Below, one piece after another: positions 40,926 through 49,858 of a stretch of 64,000 nt of DNA; positions within the stretch are counted from its first letter, which is position 1; every line of letters begins with the position of its first letter. The translations under genes were made by a program, and so were the position numbers. The DNA is from JADJNY01 sp046349615 (lineage in GTDB: Bacteria > Planctomycetota > UBA1135 > GCA-002686595). The notes beneath the pieces are model-generated. The model did no database searches. It was given only the letters and a program-made list of their open reading frames with translations, and was not told where the DNA came from. The stretch is from positions 124,001 to 188,000 of the forward strand of contig JAXMBZ010000007.1 of NCBI GenBank assembly GCA_046349615.1. Direction: 5' to 3'.

Positions 40926-43732
40926 GCGGGGACCTCGTCGGGGACGGTGAGGAGGAGGACGCGCGCGAGGCGCAGGTACGCGCCGCTCGCGGGTTCGAAC
41001 GCGACGCGCGCCGCGTCGGCGGGGAGGTCGAGCTCGAGTTCGCGCGCGACGGTCGCGTCCGCGCCGTCCGCGGCGAACGCCTGCAGCGCCCCGACCGGTT
41101 TCCCGTCGACGAGCACGCGGCCCTCGAGCCGCACGCTGCGCTCGGCGCCGAGCGCGAACTGCTCGACGCGCAGACGGCGCTTGCCGCCGCCCGCGCCCGA
41201 AACGTCGTACTCCGCGCGGCCGCCGGGGCGGACGAGCAGGTAGTCCGCGCCCTGCGGTTCGACGGGACCGCTGCGCGCGGCGCACTCGCGTCCGAGGCGC
41301 TCCCACACGACCGCGGGCACGCGCGAGCGCGCGCGGCCCTTCGTGCGCGCGACGAGGCCGCGGTAGCGGAACTCGGTCGCGAGCGCGTCCTCGTGGATCG
41401 TCTTCACCTGCATCCAGTCGCGCGCGAGCGCGGCGAGCAGCCCGGGCTCGTCGACGAAGCGGCGCAGCTTCGCCGCGAGGTCGTCCGCGTCGCCCGTCTT
41501 GAACCAGAGCCCATCGACGCCGTCGCGGACGAACTCCTTCATCCCGCCGATGTCGCTCGCGACGACGGGCGTCTTCGTCAAGTACGCCTCGTGGATCGTG
41601 ATCGGCGAGTTCTCGAACCACGTCGACGGCACCACCAGGACATCGATTTCGGAGTAGACCTCGGAGAGCTTCGCGTTGTCGAAACGGCCGTGGAAACGCA
41701 CGTTCGGCCCCGCGAGCGAGGCGAGCCGCGCGTGGTGCGGGTCGCGCTCGGGCTCGAACGCGCCGTACACGTTGAGCACGCAGCGCGCGCCCGCGAGGCG
41801 CTGCATCGCCTCGAGCAGGACCTCGCCGCCCTTGTACCAGACGAGCGAACCGACGAAGCCGAAGCGCACGCGGCCCTCGGGATCGGGGCGCTTCGCGAGC
41901 GCCTTCACGTGGTCCGTGCGCATGCCGTTGTCGCTGAAGACGATCCCGTGCGGGTCGAAACCGCCGGCGTCGATCAGCTTCCTGCGCAGGAACCGGCTCG
42001 GCGAGACGCGCAAGTCGGCGCTCTGGTACGCCTCGGTGACGAACGCGTGGCGCGCGCGGAGGTCCGCGTAGCCGTCCCAGCGGCGCCGCATGCGCTCGGG
42101 GAGCGCGCGCCCCTTGCGCACGCCCTGGGTGAGCGCGCCGAGCAGCGGCGCGGCGAGCGCGTCGAGCTTCTTCGCGCGCGGGATGCGCTCGAGGTGCTTC
42201 TCCTTCACGCAGAGGAAGCAGCCCGAGCCCATGTTCTCCTCGCAGCGCACGCCGTCGGGGCGGATCAGCTGCACGCGGGCGCAGAGCGCCCAGTAGTCGT
42301 GGCACGTGAGCAGCGTCGCGAGGCCCGCCTCCTTCGCGACGCGCACGAGGCCCGCCGAGAGATGGATGAGGTGCTGGAAGTGCACGAGATCGAAGCGCTC
42401 GCGCGCGAGCAGAGCGCGGAACACGGCCTCGGCGCGCGGCTGCTCGTAGCTCTCGCGGATCGTGCGGTGCTCGAGGCGGTGCGTCAGGCGCAGGACGCGC
42501 AAGCCCTGGAAGGTGAGCTCGGAGAGCGAGAAGTCCTCAGGCGTCCCGTCCGCGCGCAGGCTGCCGGAGACGAGGCGCTCCTCCGTCGCGTCCGCGGTCG
42601 CCGCGCGCAGCTTCGTCGCCGGCGCGCGCGTCAGGATCGTGACGCGGTGCCCGCGACGTTGGAGTTCCTGCGCGAGGTTGTACGTGTAGACCTCGGTGCC
42701 CGCCCACGTGTCGGGCGGGAATCCGTGCACGACGTAGAGCACGTCGAGCCGCGTGCGGTCGAGCACGCGCGTCGACGGGTGCCGCGCCTTCGCGAGGCTC
42801 CCCTCGTGGAGTCCCTCGAACGCGGCGGCGCGCAGGCGCGCGGCCTTCTCGAGCTCGCGCCCGTACGCGGCGTCGGACAGCCCCGCCTTGCGCAGGGCCT
42901 CGCGGTCCTCCTCGAGGAGGCGCTCCGTCAGCACGCGCGCGTCCTGCTTCGTCGCGACGCAGATCCGGTCGAGCCACTCCGCGTTGAAGCGCGCGTCGAT
43001 CTTCGCGCGCGCGAACGTCTCCTCGGGGCCGTAGTCGTGGCTGTGCTCGACCGTCGCGACGTCGTCGTACACGACGGTGAAGCCCGCCTCGAGCAGAGCG
43101 CGCGCCATCAAGACGTCCTCGCCGAACCACGTGCGCGGGAACGGGTGGCGCTCCCACAGCTCTCGGCGCACGGCGCTCGCGACGTCGTTGAAGTTGTAGA
43201 GCAGGCGCTTCTCGTGCGCGTTCATCAGCGCGTACGCCGTCGGATCGGGCAAGCGCGTCTCGCGCCGTCCGGCGGTGTAGCCCGGGTCGTTGGCGCTGAA
43301 GATCTTCGTCAAGAGCTCCGCGTCGGGCCGCGGCACGTTGCGGCAGTACGCCGCGCCGACCTTCGGGTCGTCGAAGTTCGCGACGAGCGTCGCGAGCCAG
43401 TCGGGCGAGGACGGGATCGCGTCCTGCGTGAGGAACACGCAGAGGTCGCCCGTCGACTTCGCCGCGAGCAGGTTGCGCGTGTCGCCGTGGTCGAACTCGA
43501 CCTGGTCGATGCGCTCGCGGCGGAAGGGCACCGGGAAGCGCTCCTGGAAGCGCCCGAGGAGCTCCCACGTGCCGTCCGTCGAGCCCGAATCGATCGCGTG
43601 GAAGTCCCACGGGAGCGCGACGCGCTGCGCGGCGAGCGCGGTGAGCACGCGCTCGAGGAACTCCATCCCCTGCCACGTGGGCATGAGCACGGAGACGCTC
43701 CGGATGGGGCGCACGCTCTGGACCTGGTTCAT
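40922..43732 (-). CDS. Bifunctional glycosyltransferase: GT2 domain plus GT4 domain
   Basis: 936 residues. An N-terminal GT2 domain (about 12-260) has VLMPTWQGMEFLE, AIDSGSTDGT, TQDAIPSS in place of the DxD strand and FGEDVLMARALLEAG. A GT4 (GT-B) domain follows (about 330-790) with VVHGFPPDTWAGTEVYTYNL, a Cys-rich insert (GCFLCVKEKH), FVGSLVWYKGGEVLLEA and the nucleotide-sugar motif ENSPITIHEAYLTKTPVVAS. Residues 805-936 form a beta-rich tail. One protein would add two different sugars. TACTGT lies 31 nt upstream of the ATG at 43732. Confidence 0.88.
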   Translation of the reverse strand: MNQVQSVRPIRSVSVLMPTWQGMEFLERVLTALAAQRVALPWDFHAIDSGSTDGTWELLGRFQERFPVPFRRERIDQVEFDHGDTRNLLAAKSTGDLCVFLTQDAIPSSPDWLATLVANFDDPKVGAAYCRNVPRPDAELLTKIFSANDPGYTAGRRETRLPDPTAYALMNAHEKRLLYNFNDVASAVRRELWERHPFPRTWFGEDVLMARALLEAGFTVVYDDVATVEHSHDYGPEETFARAKIDARFNAEWLDRICVATKQDARVLTERLLEEDREALRKAGLSDAAYGRELEKAARLRAAAFEGLHEGSLAKARHPSTRVLDRTRLDVLYVVHGFPPDTWAGTEVYTYNLAQELQRRGHRVTILTRAPATKLRAATADATEERLVSGSLRADGTPEDFSLSELTFQGLRVLRLTHRLEHRTIRESYEQPRAEAVFRALLARERFDLVHFQHLIHLSAGLVRVAKEAGLATLLTCHDYWALCARVQLIRPDGVRCEENMGSGCFLCVKEKHLERIPRAKKLDALAAPLLGALTQGVRKGRALPERMRRRWDGYADLRARHAFVTEAYQSADLRVSPSRFLRRKLIDAGGFDPHGIVFSDNGMRTDHVKALAKRPDPEGRVRFGFVGSLVWYKGGEVLLEAMQRLAGARCVLNVYGAFEPERDPHHARLASLAGPNVRFHGRFDNAKLSEVYSEIDVLVVPSTWFENSPITIHEAYLTKTPVVASDIGGMKEFVRDGVDGLWFKTGDADDLAAKLRRFVDEPGLLAALARDWMQVKTIHEDALATEFRYRGLVARTKGRARSRVPAVVWERLGRECAARSGPVEPQGADYLLVRPGGRAEYDVSGAGGGKRRLRVEQFALGAERSVRLEGRVLVDGKPVGALQAFAADGADATVARELELDLPADAARVAFEPASGAYLRLARVLLLTVPDEVPA

Positions 43733-43802
43733 TCGGGGGGCTGGATCGGCGCGAGCGGGCGCGACAGTAGAGCGGTTTTCGGCGCGGGGCGGAAGGGCGG
43801 GC

Positions 43803-44711
43803 TCAACCCGAGAACGAGCCCTCCCACTCGGGCCCCGGCGCGCCGCGGCTGCCGCGGTATTGGCCCCAGACCTGGGCCGCGCGCAGGAAGGGCGCGCGCG
43901 CGAGGTGCGCGGTTCCGCCGTGCTCGCGCACGAAGGCGAGGTCGCGCCGGACCTCGTACGCGACGCCGCGGAGCACGGACCAGAGCGACGGCCGCACGCG
44001 GCGTCCGTCGAGTCGGCGGTGGAACTCCGCGTCGATGCGGTAGCGCTCGAACGCCGTGCGCAGACCGTAGCGGTGCGAGTGCCACACGACCGCGTCGGGC
44101 ACGAAGCGGATCCGCCAGCCGAGCACGAAGACGCGCGTCGCCCACGCGAGGTCCTCCCCGAACGGCACGTCGGGGAACGGGAAGCGCTCGAACACGTCGC
44201 GGCGGATCGCGCTCGCGACGTTGTTGAAGTGGACCTGCGTCGCCGGGTTCACGCGCGTGTCGGGCACCCACTCGTGCACGCGCGCGAGCTCCGCGGCTTC
44301 GGGCGCGTCGAGCACCGTGCGCCGCGTCAGCGGGTCGTCGTCGTCGCGCGGCAGGATGCGCGCATAGGCGCCCGCCGTGCGCTCGTCCTCGAACGCGGCG
44401 AGGAGCCGGGCGAGGAACGCGGGATCGCGCGGCTCCGCGTCCTGCGACAGGAAGACGAGGAACGGCGCGCGCGCGTCCTTCGCCCGCGCATTGCGCGTCG
44501 GTCCGTGGCGGAAGGTGCGGCGCTCGATGCGGGTCACGCTCGCGCCGTGGCGCGCGCAGAGCTCGCGCGTCCCGTCGTCCGAATCCGAGTCGACGACGAG
44601 GAGCTCGAAACCGCCCGGGAGCTCCTGCCGCGCGAGCGCGGGGAGGAGCCGTTGGAGGTCCCGCGCGCCGTTCAGCGTGGGGAGGACGATCGAGGCGCGC
44701 GGGGTGGTCAC
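43803..44711 (-). CDS. Glycosyltransferase family 2
   Basis: 302 residues from GTG at 44711. GT-A motifs: ASIVLPTLNGARDLQRLL, VVDSDSDDGT, FLSQDAEPRD and the acceptor region FPFPDVPFGEDLAWATRVF. Its closest relative in the window is the GT2 part of the 936-residue enzyme (shared FxxVASAxRRxxxxRxPFP and GED motifs). The in-frame ATG at 44828 is rejected because it adds a basic stretch and runs into the divergent gene's promoter; a TACTCT hexamer 8 nt before the GTG supports the chosen start. Acceptor and donor unknown. Confidence 0.85.
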   Translation of the reverse strand: MTTPRASIVLPTLNGARDLQRLLPALARQELPGGFELLVVDSDSDDGTRELCARHGASVTRIERRTFRHGPTRNARAKDARAPFLVFLSQDAEPRDPAFLARLLAAFEDERTAGAYARILPRDDDDPLTRRTVLDAPEAAELARVHEWVPDTRVNPATQVHFNNVASAIRRDVFERFPFPDVPFGEDLAWATRVFVLGWRIRFVPDAVVWHSHRYGLRTAFERYRIDAEFHRRLDGRRVRPSLWSVLRGVAYEVRRDLAFVREHGGTAHLARAPFLRAAQVWGQYRGSRGAPGPEWEGSFSG

Positions 44712-44719
44712 GCAGAGGG

Positions 44720-44725
44720 AGAGTA
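44720..44725 (-). promoter_or_regulatory. -10-like TACTCT before the GT2 gene
   Basis: TACTCT on the minus strand ends 8 nt before the GTG at 44711, supporting that start and a leaderless transcript. Confidence 0.4.
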
Positions 44726-44917
44726 TCGCCGGGGCAGGCTCCGCGCGTGAACCCCGAGACGGGATCCGGACGGATCCGTGCAACCGGAAGAGGTCGGGAG
44801 GGTACGGCGGGCGACCGCGCCGCCCCACCGTGGACCGGGGCGCGGGGGAGCCCCAATCCGCCGACCGGCGTTAGGCTCTTCGCAACGGTCCCCGTCCCCC
44901 ATCGAGAGGTTCTCCCC

Positions 44918-47416
44918 ATGCAGCATCGCTTCTGGACGAGCGCAGTCGCGCCCGTCGCGCTCCTCGCCCTCGCCTCCACCGTCCGTGCACAAGGCGGCGA
45001 CAACTGTTCCGCGCCGACCGTGATCACGGGCACCGGCGTCTTCCCCGTCTCCACGGTCGGCGCGACGAACGGCGCGCCGGACTCCTCGGGCTGCACGAGC
45101 ACGCAGCTCGACGTCTGGTTCCATTGGACCGCGCCGCAGACCGGCACCGCGCAACTGCAGTTCTGCGGGCTCACGACCAGCGACACCGTCGTCGCGGTGT
45201 GGGCCGACAACAACGGCGGAGCCTGTCCGAGCGGGACCGCCGTCGTGTGCAACGACGACTCGTGCGGGCTGCAGTCCTCCGTCTCCTTCCCGACGACGGT
45301 GGGCCAGACGTTCTTCTTCCAGCTCGGCGCCTTCGGCGCCGCGACGACCTACACGGGCAGCTTCCAACTCGACTTCGCGGCTCCGCCGCCGCCCCCGCCC
45401 GCGTGGGACGACTGCGCGGCCGCGCTCGCGCTGACCGCGGGCCCCGGGACGTTCCCGTTCGACACGACGTCCGCGACGACGAGCGCCCAGGGCCAGACCG
45501 AGGCCGCGTGCGCCTCCACGGGCAGCACGGCGGTCCAGCGCGACCTCTGGTTCACGTGGACCGCGCTCACCACCGAACACATCGCCGTGTCGACGTGCTC
45601 GCTCACGGCGGTGAACACGAAGATCGCGGTGTACCCGGGCGCCGGCTGCCCGTCGAGCGCGGCGCTCGTGTGCAGCGACAACACGTGCGGCACGCAGGCG
45701 CGCGCCGAGCTCGACGTCGTCGCCGGCAGCACGTACACGATCCAACTCGGCGCCGGACTGAACGCCGCCGGCGGTCCCGGCCAGTTCTCGATCGGCCCGT
45801 TCACGCCGCCGCCGCCGTGCGGCACGAACACGGGTCCCGACGTGATCATCGGCGACGTGACGGACGTGCTCAACGTCACCGCGGTCGGCGGCATCGACGC
45901 GATCGCGCTCGGCACGAACGCGTGCAACATCGGCACGCAGGTGCTCGCGTGGGTCGCGAGCACGCCCGCGCACCCGGTCATCCGCCAGAACGTCTACAAG
46001 TACAAGGTCGTCAACGGCGCGGGCCGCATGGAGCAGCTCGGCGCGTCGTGGCTCAAGCACGCGTTCGCCGCGGTCAACGGCAGCCTGTGCTGCACGTGCC
46101 AGGGCGGCGGCGGCGGGCTCGGCGTCGGGTGCTCCGATCCGTACGGCTCGGGCCTCAACGGCAGCCAGTCGAGCGCGGGCCCGAACTGGCAGGTGAACGC
46201 GCACACCGGCGTGTTTCCCTATCCGCCCGCGAACCCGGCGTGGAGCGGCGCGATCGCGCGGCGCTGCCAGATGCCGGTGAGCGAGCTCGAGGCCACGGGC
46301 GGCGGCTCGACCGCACGCTACTTCGGCGAGTGCCACTACGTCACCGCGGACGACGCGGCGGCGGGCAACCAGGACAACAACGCCTCGTGGCGCGAGATGA
46401 CCTGCAGCGGCACGACGGAGTTCACCTTCGCGATGAGCGGCGTCACGACGCGCTCGCAGCCCGCGCTCCGCGCGTGGGCGCAGGCGGAGAGCGGCGTCAC
46501 GCTGAACGACGTCCATGTCCCGGGCGACGGCCTCCTCGTCGTCGGCTCGAAGGCGACGAACCTCGGCGGCGGCGTGTGGCACTACGAATTCGCGGTGCAG
46601 AACCTGAACTCCGACCGCAACGTCGGCGCGTTCAGCGTGCCCGTGCCGAGCGGCGCGAACGTCACGAACATCGGCTTCCACGACATCGCGTACCACGACG
46701 GCGACGGCAACGGCAGCGTGAACTTCGCGGGCACGGACTGGCCCGCGACGCGGACCGCGAGCGCGCTCACGTGGGCCTGCGATCCGCAGTCGACCGACGC
46801 GAACGCGAACGCGCTGCGCTGGGGCACGACCTACAACTTCCGCTTCGATGCGGACGTCGCGCCGAACACGGGCACGCTGACGCTCGGCCTGTGGAAGCCC
46901 GGCCTCCCCGCCGACGTGACGACGACCGGCGACGTGCCGGGCAACTCGGCGTTCAGCGCGTTCTGCCTCGGCGACGGCACCGGCACCGCGTGTCCGTGCG
47001 GCAACAACGGCGCTCCCGGCCACGGTTGCGCGAACTCGGGCTACCCGGCCGGCGGACTGCTCGTCGCGTCGGGCAACGCGAGCGTCGCGAACGACACGGT
47101 GCGCCTCGACGCGTCGAGCATGACGAGCGGCGTCTGCATCTTCTTCCAAGGCGACCAGCAGATGGCGCCGGTGATCGTCGACGACGGCCTCGGCTGCGTC
47201 ACGGGCTCGGTCGTGCGCCTCACGCTGCAGGGCGTCGCGGGCGGCGCGAGCTGGTATCCGTACCCCGGCGACCTGCCGCTCAGCCTCCAGGGCGCGGTGA
47301 ACCCGGCGGGCGGGACGTACTCCTACCAGTGCTTCTATCGCAACCCGTCGAGCGCGTTCTGCCCGCCCGCGACGAGCAACCGCACGAACGGCGTCGCGAT
47401 CCTGTGGGCGCCTTGA
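44918..47416 (+). CDS. Large secreted protein with two Cys-containing beta domains and shared C-terminal module
   Basis: 832 residues; signal peptide about 1-24 (ending VRAQ). Two related beta-sandwich repeats cover about 28-150 and 165-285 (LDVWFHWTAPQTGTAQL and RDLWFTWTALTTEHIAV), joined by Pro-rich linkers (APPPPPPAWDD). The middle region (about 300-680) is unrecognised, Cys-rich, with CCTCQGGGGG and a stretch DGDGNGSVNFAG. The C-terminus (about 690-832) begins with PCGNNGAPGHGCANSGY, a motif known to me from Planctomycetota surface proteins, and shares the LGCVTGSVVRL and FYRNP elements with the two DNRLRE proteins. GAGAGG 8 nt before the ATG is a ribosome site; TAGGCT is at 44872-44877. 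No enzyme motif. Confidence 0.8.
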   Translation: MQHRFWTSAVAPVALLALASTVRAQGGDNCSAPTVITGTGVFPVSTVGATNGAPDSSGCTSTQLDVWFHWTAPQTGTAQLQFCGLTTSDTVVAVWADNNGGACPSGTAVVCNDDSCGLQSSVSFPTTVGQTFFFQLGAFGAATTYTGSFQLDFAAPPPPPPAWDDCAAALALTAGPGTFPFDTTSATTSAQGQTEAACASTGSTAVQRDLWFTWTALTTEHIAVSTCSLTAVNTKIAVYPGAGCPSSAALVCSDNTCGTQARAELDVVAGSTYTIQLGAGLNAAGGPGQFSIGPFTPPPPCGTNTGPDVIIGDVTDVLNVTAVGGIDAIALGTNACNIGTQVLAWVASTPAHPVIRQNVYKYKVVNGAGRMEQLGASWLKHAFAAVNGSLCCTCQGGGGGLGVGCSDPYGSGLNGSQSSAGPNWQVNAHTGVFPYPPANPAWSGAIARRCQMPVSELEATGGGSTARYFGECHYVTADDAAAGNQDNNASWREMTCSGTTEFTFAMSGVTTRSQPALRAWAQAESGVTLNDVHVPGDGLLVVGSKATNLGGGVWHYEFAVQNLNSDRNVGAFSVPVPSGANVTNIGFHDIAYHDGDGNGSVNFAGTDWPATRTASALTWACDPQSTDANANALRWGTTYNFRFDADVAPNTGTLTLGLWKPGLPADVTTTGDVPGNSAFSAFCLGDGTGTACPCGNNGAPGHGCANSGYPAGGLLVASGNASVANDTVRLDASSMTSGVCIFFQGDQQMAPVIVDDGLGCVTGSVVRLTLQGVAGGASWYPYPGDLPLSLQGAVNPAGGTYSYQCFYRNPSSAFCPPATSNRTNGVAILWAP

Positions 47417-47435
47417 CGCGCGTCACCGGGTGAAA

Positions 47436-47465
47436 CGGCGCGCGCATCGGGCGATGCGCGCGCCG
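47436..47465. terminator. Hairpin after the large secreted protein gene
   Basis: Arms CGGCGCGCGCATCG and CGATGCGCGCGCCG pair perfectly over 14 bp with a 2-nt centre (a few central pairs would open as the loop). It starts 20 nt after the stop at 47416. No T-tract follows. Confidence 0.6.
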
Positions 47466-47506
47466 ACGGCCCGGCGCGCGTCCCGCGATGCGCGCGCTGG
47501 ATGGGA

Positions 47507-47543
47507 ACCGAGGCCGCGACGTGCTCGACGTCGCGGCCTCGGT
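47507..47543. terminator. 16-bp perfect hairpin
   Basis: ACCGAGGCCGCGACGT and ACGTCGCGGCCTCGGT form a perfect 16-bp stem around the loop GCTCG. Its position between convergent transcription units fits a bidirectional terminator. Confidence 0.7.
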
Positions 47544-47749
47544 CGTTCGGGGGGTCGCGGAGCCCCCGGCTCTTCATCCCTGGTACACCAATCCATCAGG
47601 ACAGCGCCGCGCGCTACGGGTACGACCTTCACAGGGCGCGTCCACATCGACCCACACTGCGCCGGGGGCTCCGCGGGCGACGCTTCCGATGCCGCGTGCG
47701 CGGGCCGGGGCAACGAATCGAAGGAAACCGACGCAGCGGAGCGCGTGCG

Positions 47750-49858
47750 CTACTCCTTCGCGTCGGCCGCGCCGCGGAACATCAGGAAGCCGAGCAGGAG
47801 CAGCACGCCGAGGCCGAAGAGGTCGCTCGCGGCGAGGTCCGGGAACCACTTGCCGAGCACAGCGATCTCCGGGTGCAGCCCCGCGTCGCGGTCGAAGCCG
47901 GGGAGGAAGCCCTGCATCGCCGCGAGGATCCCGAGGATCGACGCCCCCGCGATCAGGCCCGAGCACCAGAGCACGCCCTGCGGCTCGTCCTCCGCGTCGG
48001 GCTCGCGCTTGTAGAGCTTGTCCGCGACGAAGCGCACCGCGCCGCCGAGGAACACGGGCATGGTCGACGAGAGCGGCAGGTAGACGCCGACCGCGAACGT
48101 CAGCGAGCGGAAGCCCATGAGCTCGATGAACACGGCGATCGCCGCGCCGATCAGGATCAGGTCCCACGGGAGCTTGTGCGTGAGCAGCCCGTCGATCACG
48201 ACGGACATGAGCTTCGCCTGCGGCGCCTGCAAACGTCCGGCGCCGATGCCGTCCTCGCGCTGGATCTTCGCTTCGTTCGTCGCGCGGTCGACGAGGTAGA
48301 TGCCGGGGGCGACGCCCGCGGGGACCTCGTCGGAGTTCAAGCGCACGAAGGCGAACGTGCCGGGGCTGTCGACGCTCGTCGTGTCCTCCGCCTTCGCCAC
48401 GAGCGCCGGCTGCACCGCGAACGGCTGCGCGAGCACGTGCTCGCGCGTCTCGGCGAGGTTGAGCAGGTACGCGGTCCAACCGACCGCGAGCACGGACGTC
48501 AAGACGCCGATCAGGAGCGCCGTCTGCTGCTTCACCGGCGTCGAGCCGACGAGGAAGCCCGTCTTCAAGTCCTGCGAGCACGTCCCCGCGTTCGAGATCG
48601 CGATGCACACGACGGCGCCGATCATCAGCGCGAGGCGCGAGTAGCTCGAGCCCTCCCACCCCGCGAGCAGGAACGCGCCGCACGTCGCCATGAGCACGCC
48701 GATCGTCATCCCGGAGAGCGGACACGACGACGAGCCGACCTCGCCCGTGATGCGCGACGAGACGACGCTGAACAGGAAGCCGAGGACGAGGATCAGGAAC
48801 GCGCCGAGCAGCGTCATCTGGAACGCGGGCACGAGCCAGATGAACACGACGATCGCGAGCGCGCCGACGAGCAGCACGGGCACCGGCGTGTCGCGGTCGA
48901 GGCGCGAGGTCGACTGCGCGCCGCCCGCGCCGCCGAAGAGCGAGCCCGCGGACGCGCGGATCGACGACACGATCGACGGCAGCGCGCGAGCGAGCGCGAA
49001 GAGCCCGCCCGCGGCGACCGCGCCCGCGCCGATGTGCTTCACGTAGTTCGACCAGACCGCGGCGGGCGACATGTCGCGGATCAACGTCGCCGCGGGGGCG
49101 AGCGGCTCGGTGAGGCCCGAGCCGAAGAGCAGGATCAGCGGCACGAGGATCAACGACGCGAGCACGCTGCCCGCGACCATCATCACCGACGTGCGGTAGC
49201 CGATGATGTAGCCGACGCCGAGCAGCTCGGGCGCGACGTCGCAGCCGAGCTCCGCGCCGCGGAAGCCGGTGATCGCCGTGCCGATCGACGCCTTGACGCC
49301 GCCGAAGAGCGCTTGGAACGCCTTGAAGAGCGCGCCGATGCCGAGGCCGACGAAGACCTTCTTCGCCGACGTGCCGCCCTTCTCGCCCGCCTGCAGGATC
49401 TCGGCGCACGCCTTCCCCTCGGGATAGCGAAGCACGCCGTGCTCCTTGACGATCAGGTAGCGGCGCAGCGGCACCATCATCAAGACGCCGAGCACGCCGC
49501 CCGTCACCGCGATCAACGCGGTGAGGCCGACCTGCAGCGGATACCCGAGGAAGATCAGCGCGGGCACCGTGAACACGACGGCGCCCGCGACGGACTCGCC
49601 CGCGGAGCCCGTCGTCTGCACGATGTTGTGCTCGAGGATCGCGCGCTGGCCTTTGCGGCGGCGGATCGCCCAGATCGCGAGCACCGCGATCGGCACGGAG
49701 GCCGACGTCGTGAGCCCGACGCGCAAGGCGAGGAACGTCGACGCCGCGCCGAACACGACGCCGAGGACGGCGCCGAGCACGATCGAGCGCAGCGTGAGCT
49801 CGGGCTGGTCTTCGCTCGCCGGGACGGACGGAGTGTGCTCCAGCACGCGCTCGCTCAT
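47750..49858 (-). CDS. OPT-family transporter (second of two)
   Basis: 702-residue inner-membrane protein with about 14-16 hydrophobic helices. OPT family motifs: LVGLTTSASVPIAVL-like region near 45-60, NIVQTTGSAGESVAGAVVFT (about 79-98), YPEGKACAEILQAGEKGG and SNAGTCSQDLKTGFLVGSTP. The family carries oligopeptides or metal-siderophore complexes, usually with protons. A hydrophilic insert of about 70 residues (after AYLLNLAETREHV) is missing from the upstream paralog. It begins in an ATGA overlap with that paralog. Substrate not determinable. Confidence 0.88.
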   Translation of the reverse strand: MSERVLEHTPSVPASEDQPELTLRSIVLGAVLGVVFGAASTFLALRVGLTTSASVPIAVLAIWAIRRRKGQRAILEHNIVQTTGSAGESVAGAVVFTVPALIFLGYPLQVGLTALIAVTGGVLGVLMMVPLRRYLIVKEHGVLRYPEGKACAEILQAGEKGGTSAKKVFVGLGIGALFKAFQALFGGVKASIGTAITGFRGAELGCDVAPELLGVGYIIGYRTSVMMVAGSVLASLILVPLILLFGSGLTEPLAPAATLIRDMSPAAVWSNYVKHIGAGAVAAGGLFALARALPSIVSSIRASAGSLFGGAGGAQSTSRLDRDTPVPVLLVGALAIVVFIWLVPAFQMTLLGAFLILVLGFLFSVVSSRITGEVGSSSCPLSGMTIGVLMATCGAFLLAGWEGSSYSRLALMIGAVVCIAISNAGTCSQDLKTGFLVGSTPVKQQTALLIGVLTSVLAVGWTAYLLNLAETREHVLAQPFAVQPALVAKAEDTTSVDSPGTFAFVRLNSDEVPAGVAPGIYLVDRATNEAKIQREDGIGAGRLQAPQAKLMSVVIDGLLTHKLPWDLILIGAAIAVFIELMGFRSLTFAVGVYLPLSSTMPVFLGGAVRFVADKLYKREPDAEDEPQGVLWCSGLIAGASILGILAAMQGFLPGFDRDAGLHPEIAVLGKWFPDLAASDLFGLGVLLLLGFLMFRGAADAKE

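Larger units (their letters stand above)
47417..47749. other. Intergenic region between convergent genes, with two strong hairpins
   Basis: This 333-bp gap holds two perfect inverted repeats in its first 130 bp, listed as terminators. I see no gene, promoter hexamer near a start, or repeat in 47544-47749. Confidence 0.6.
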
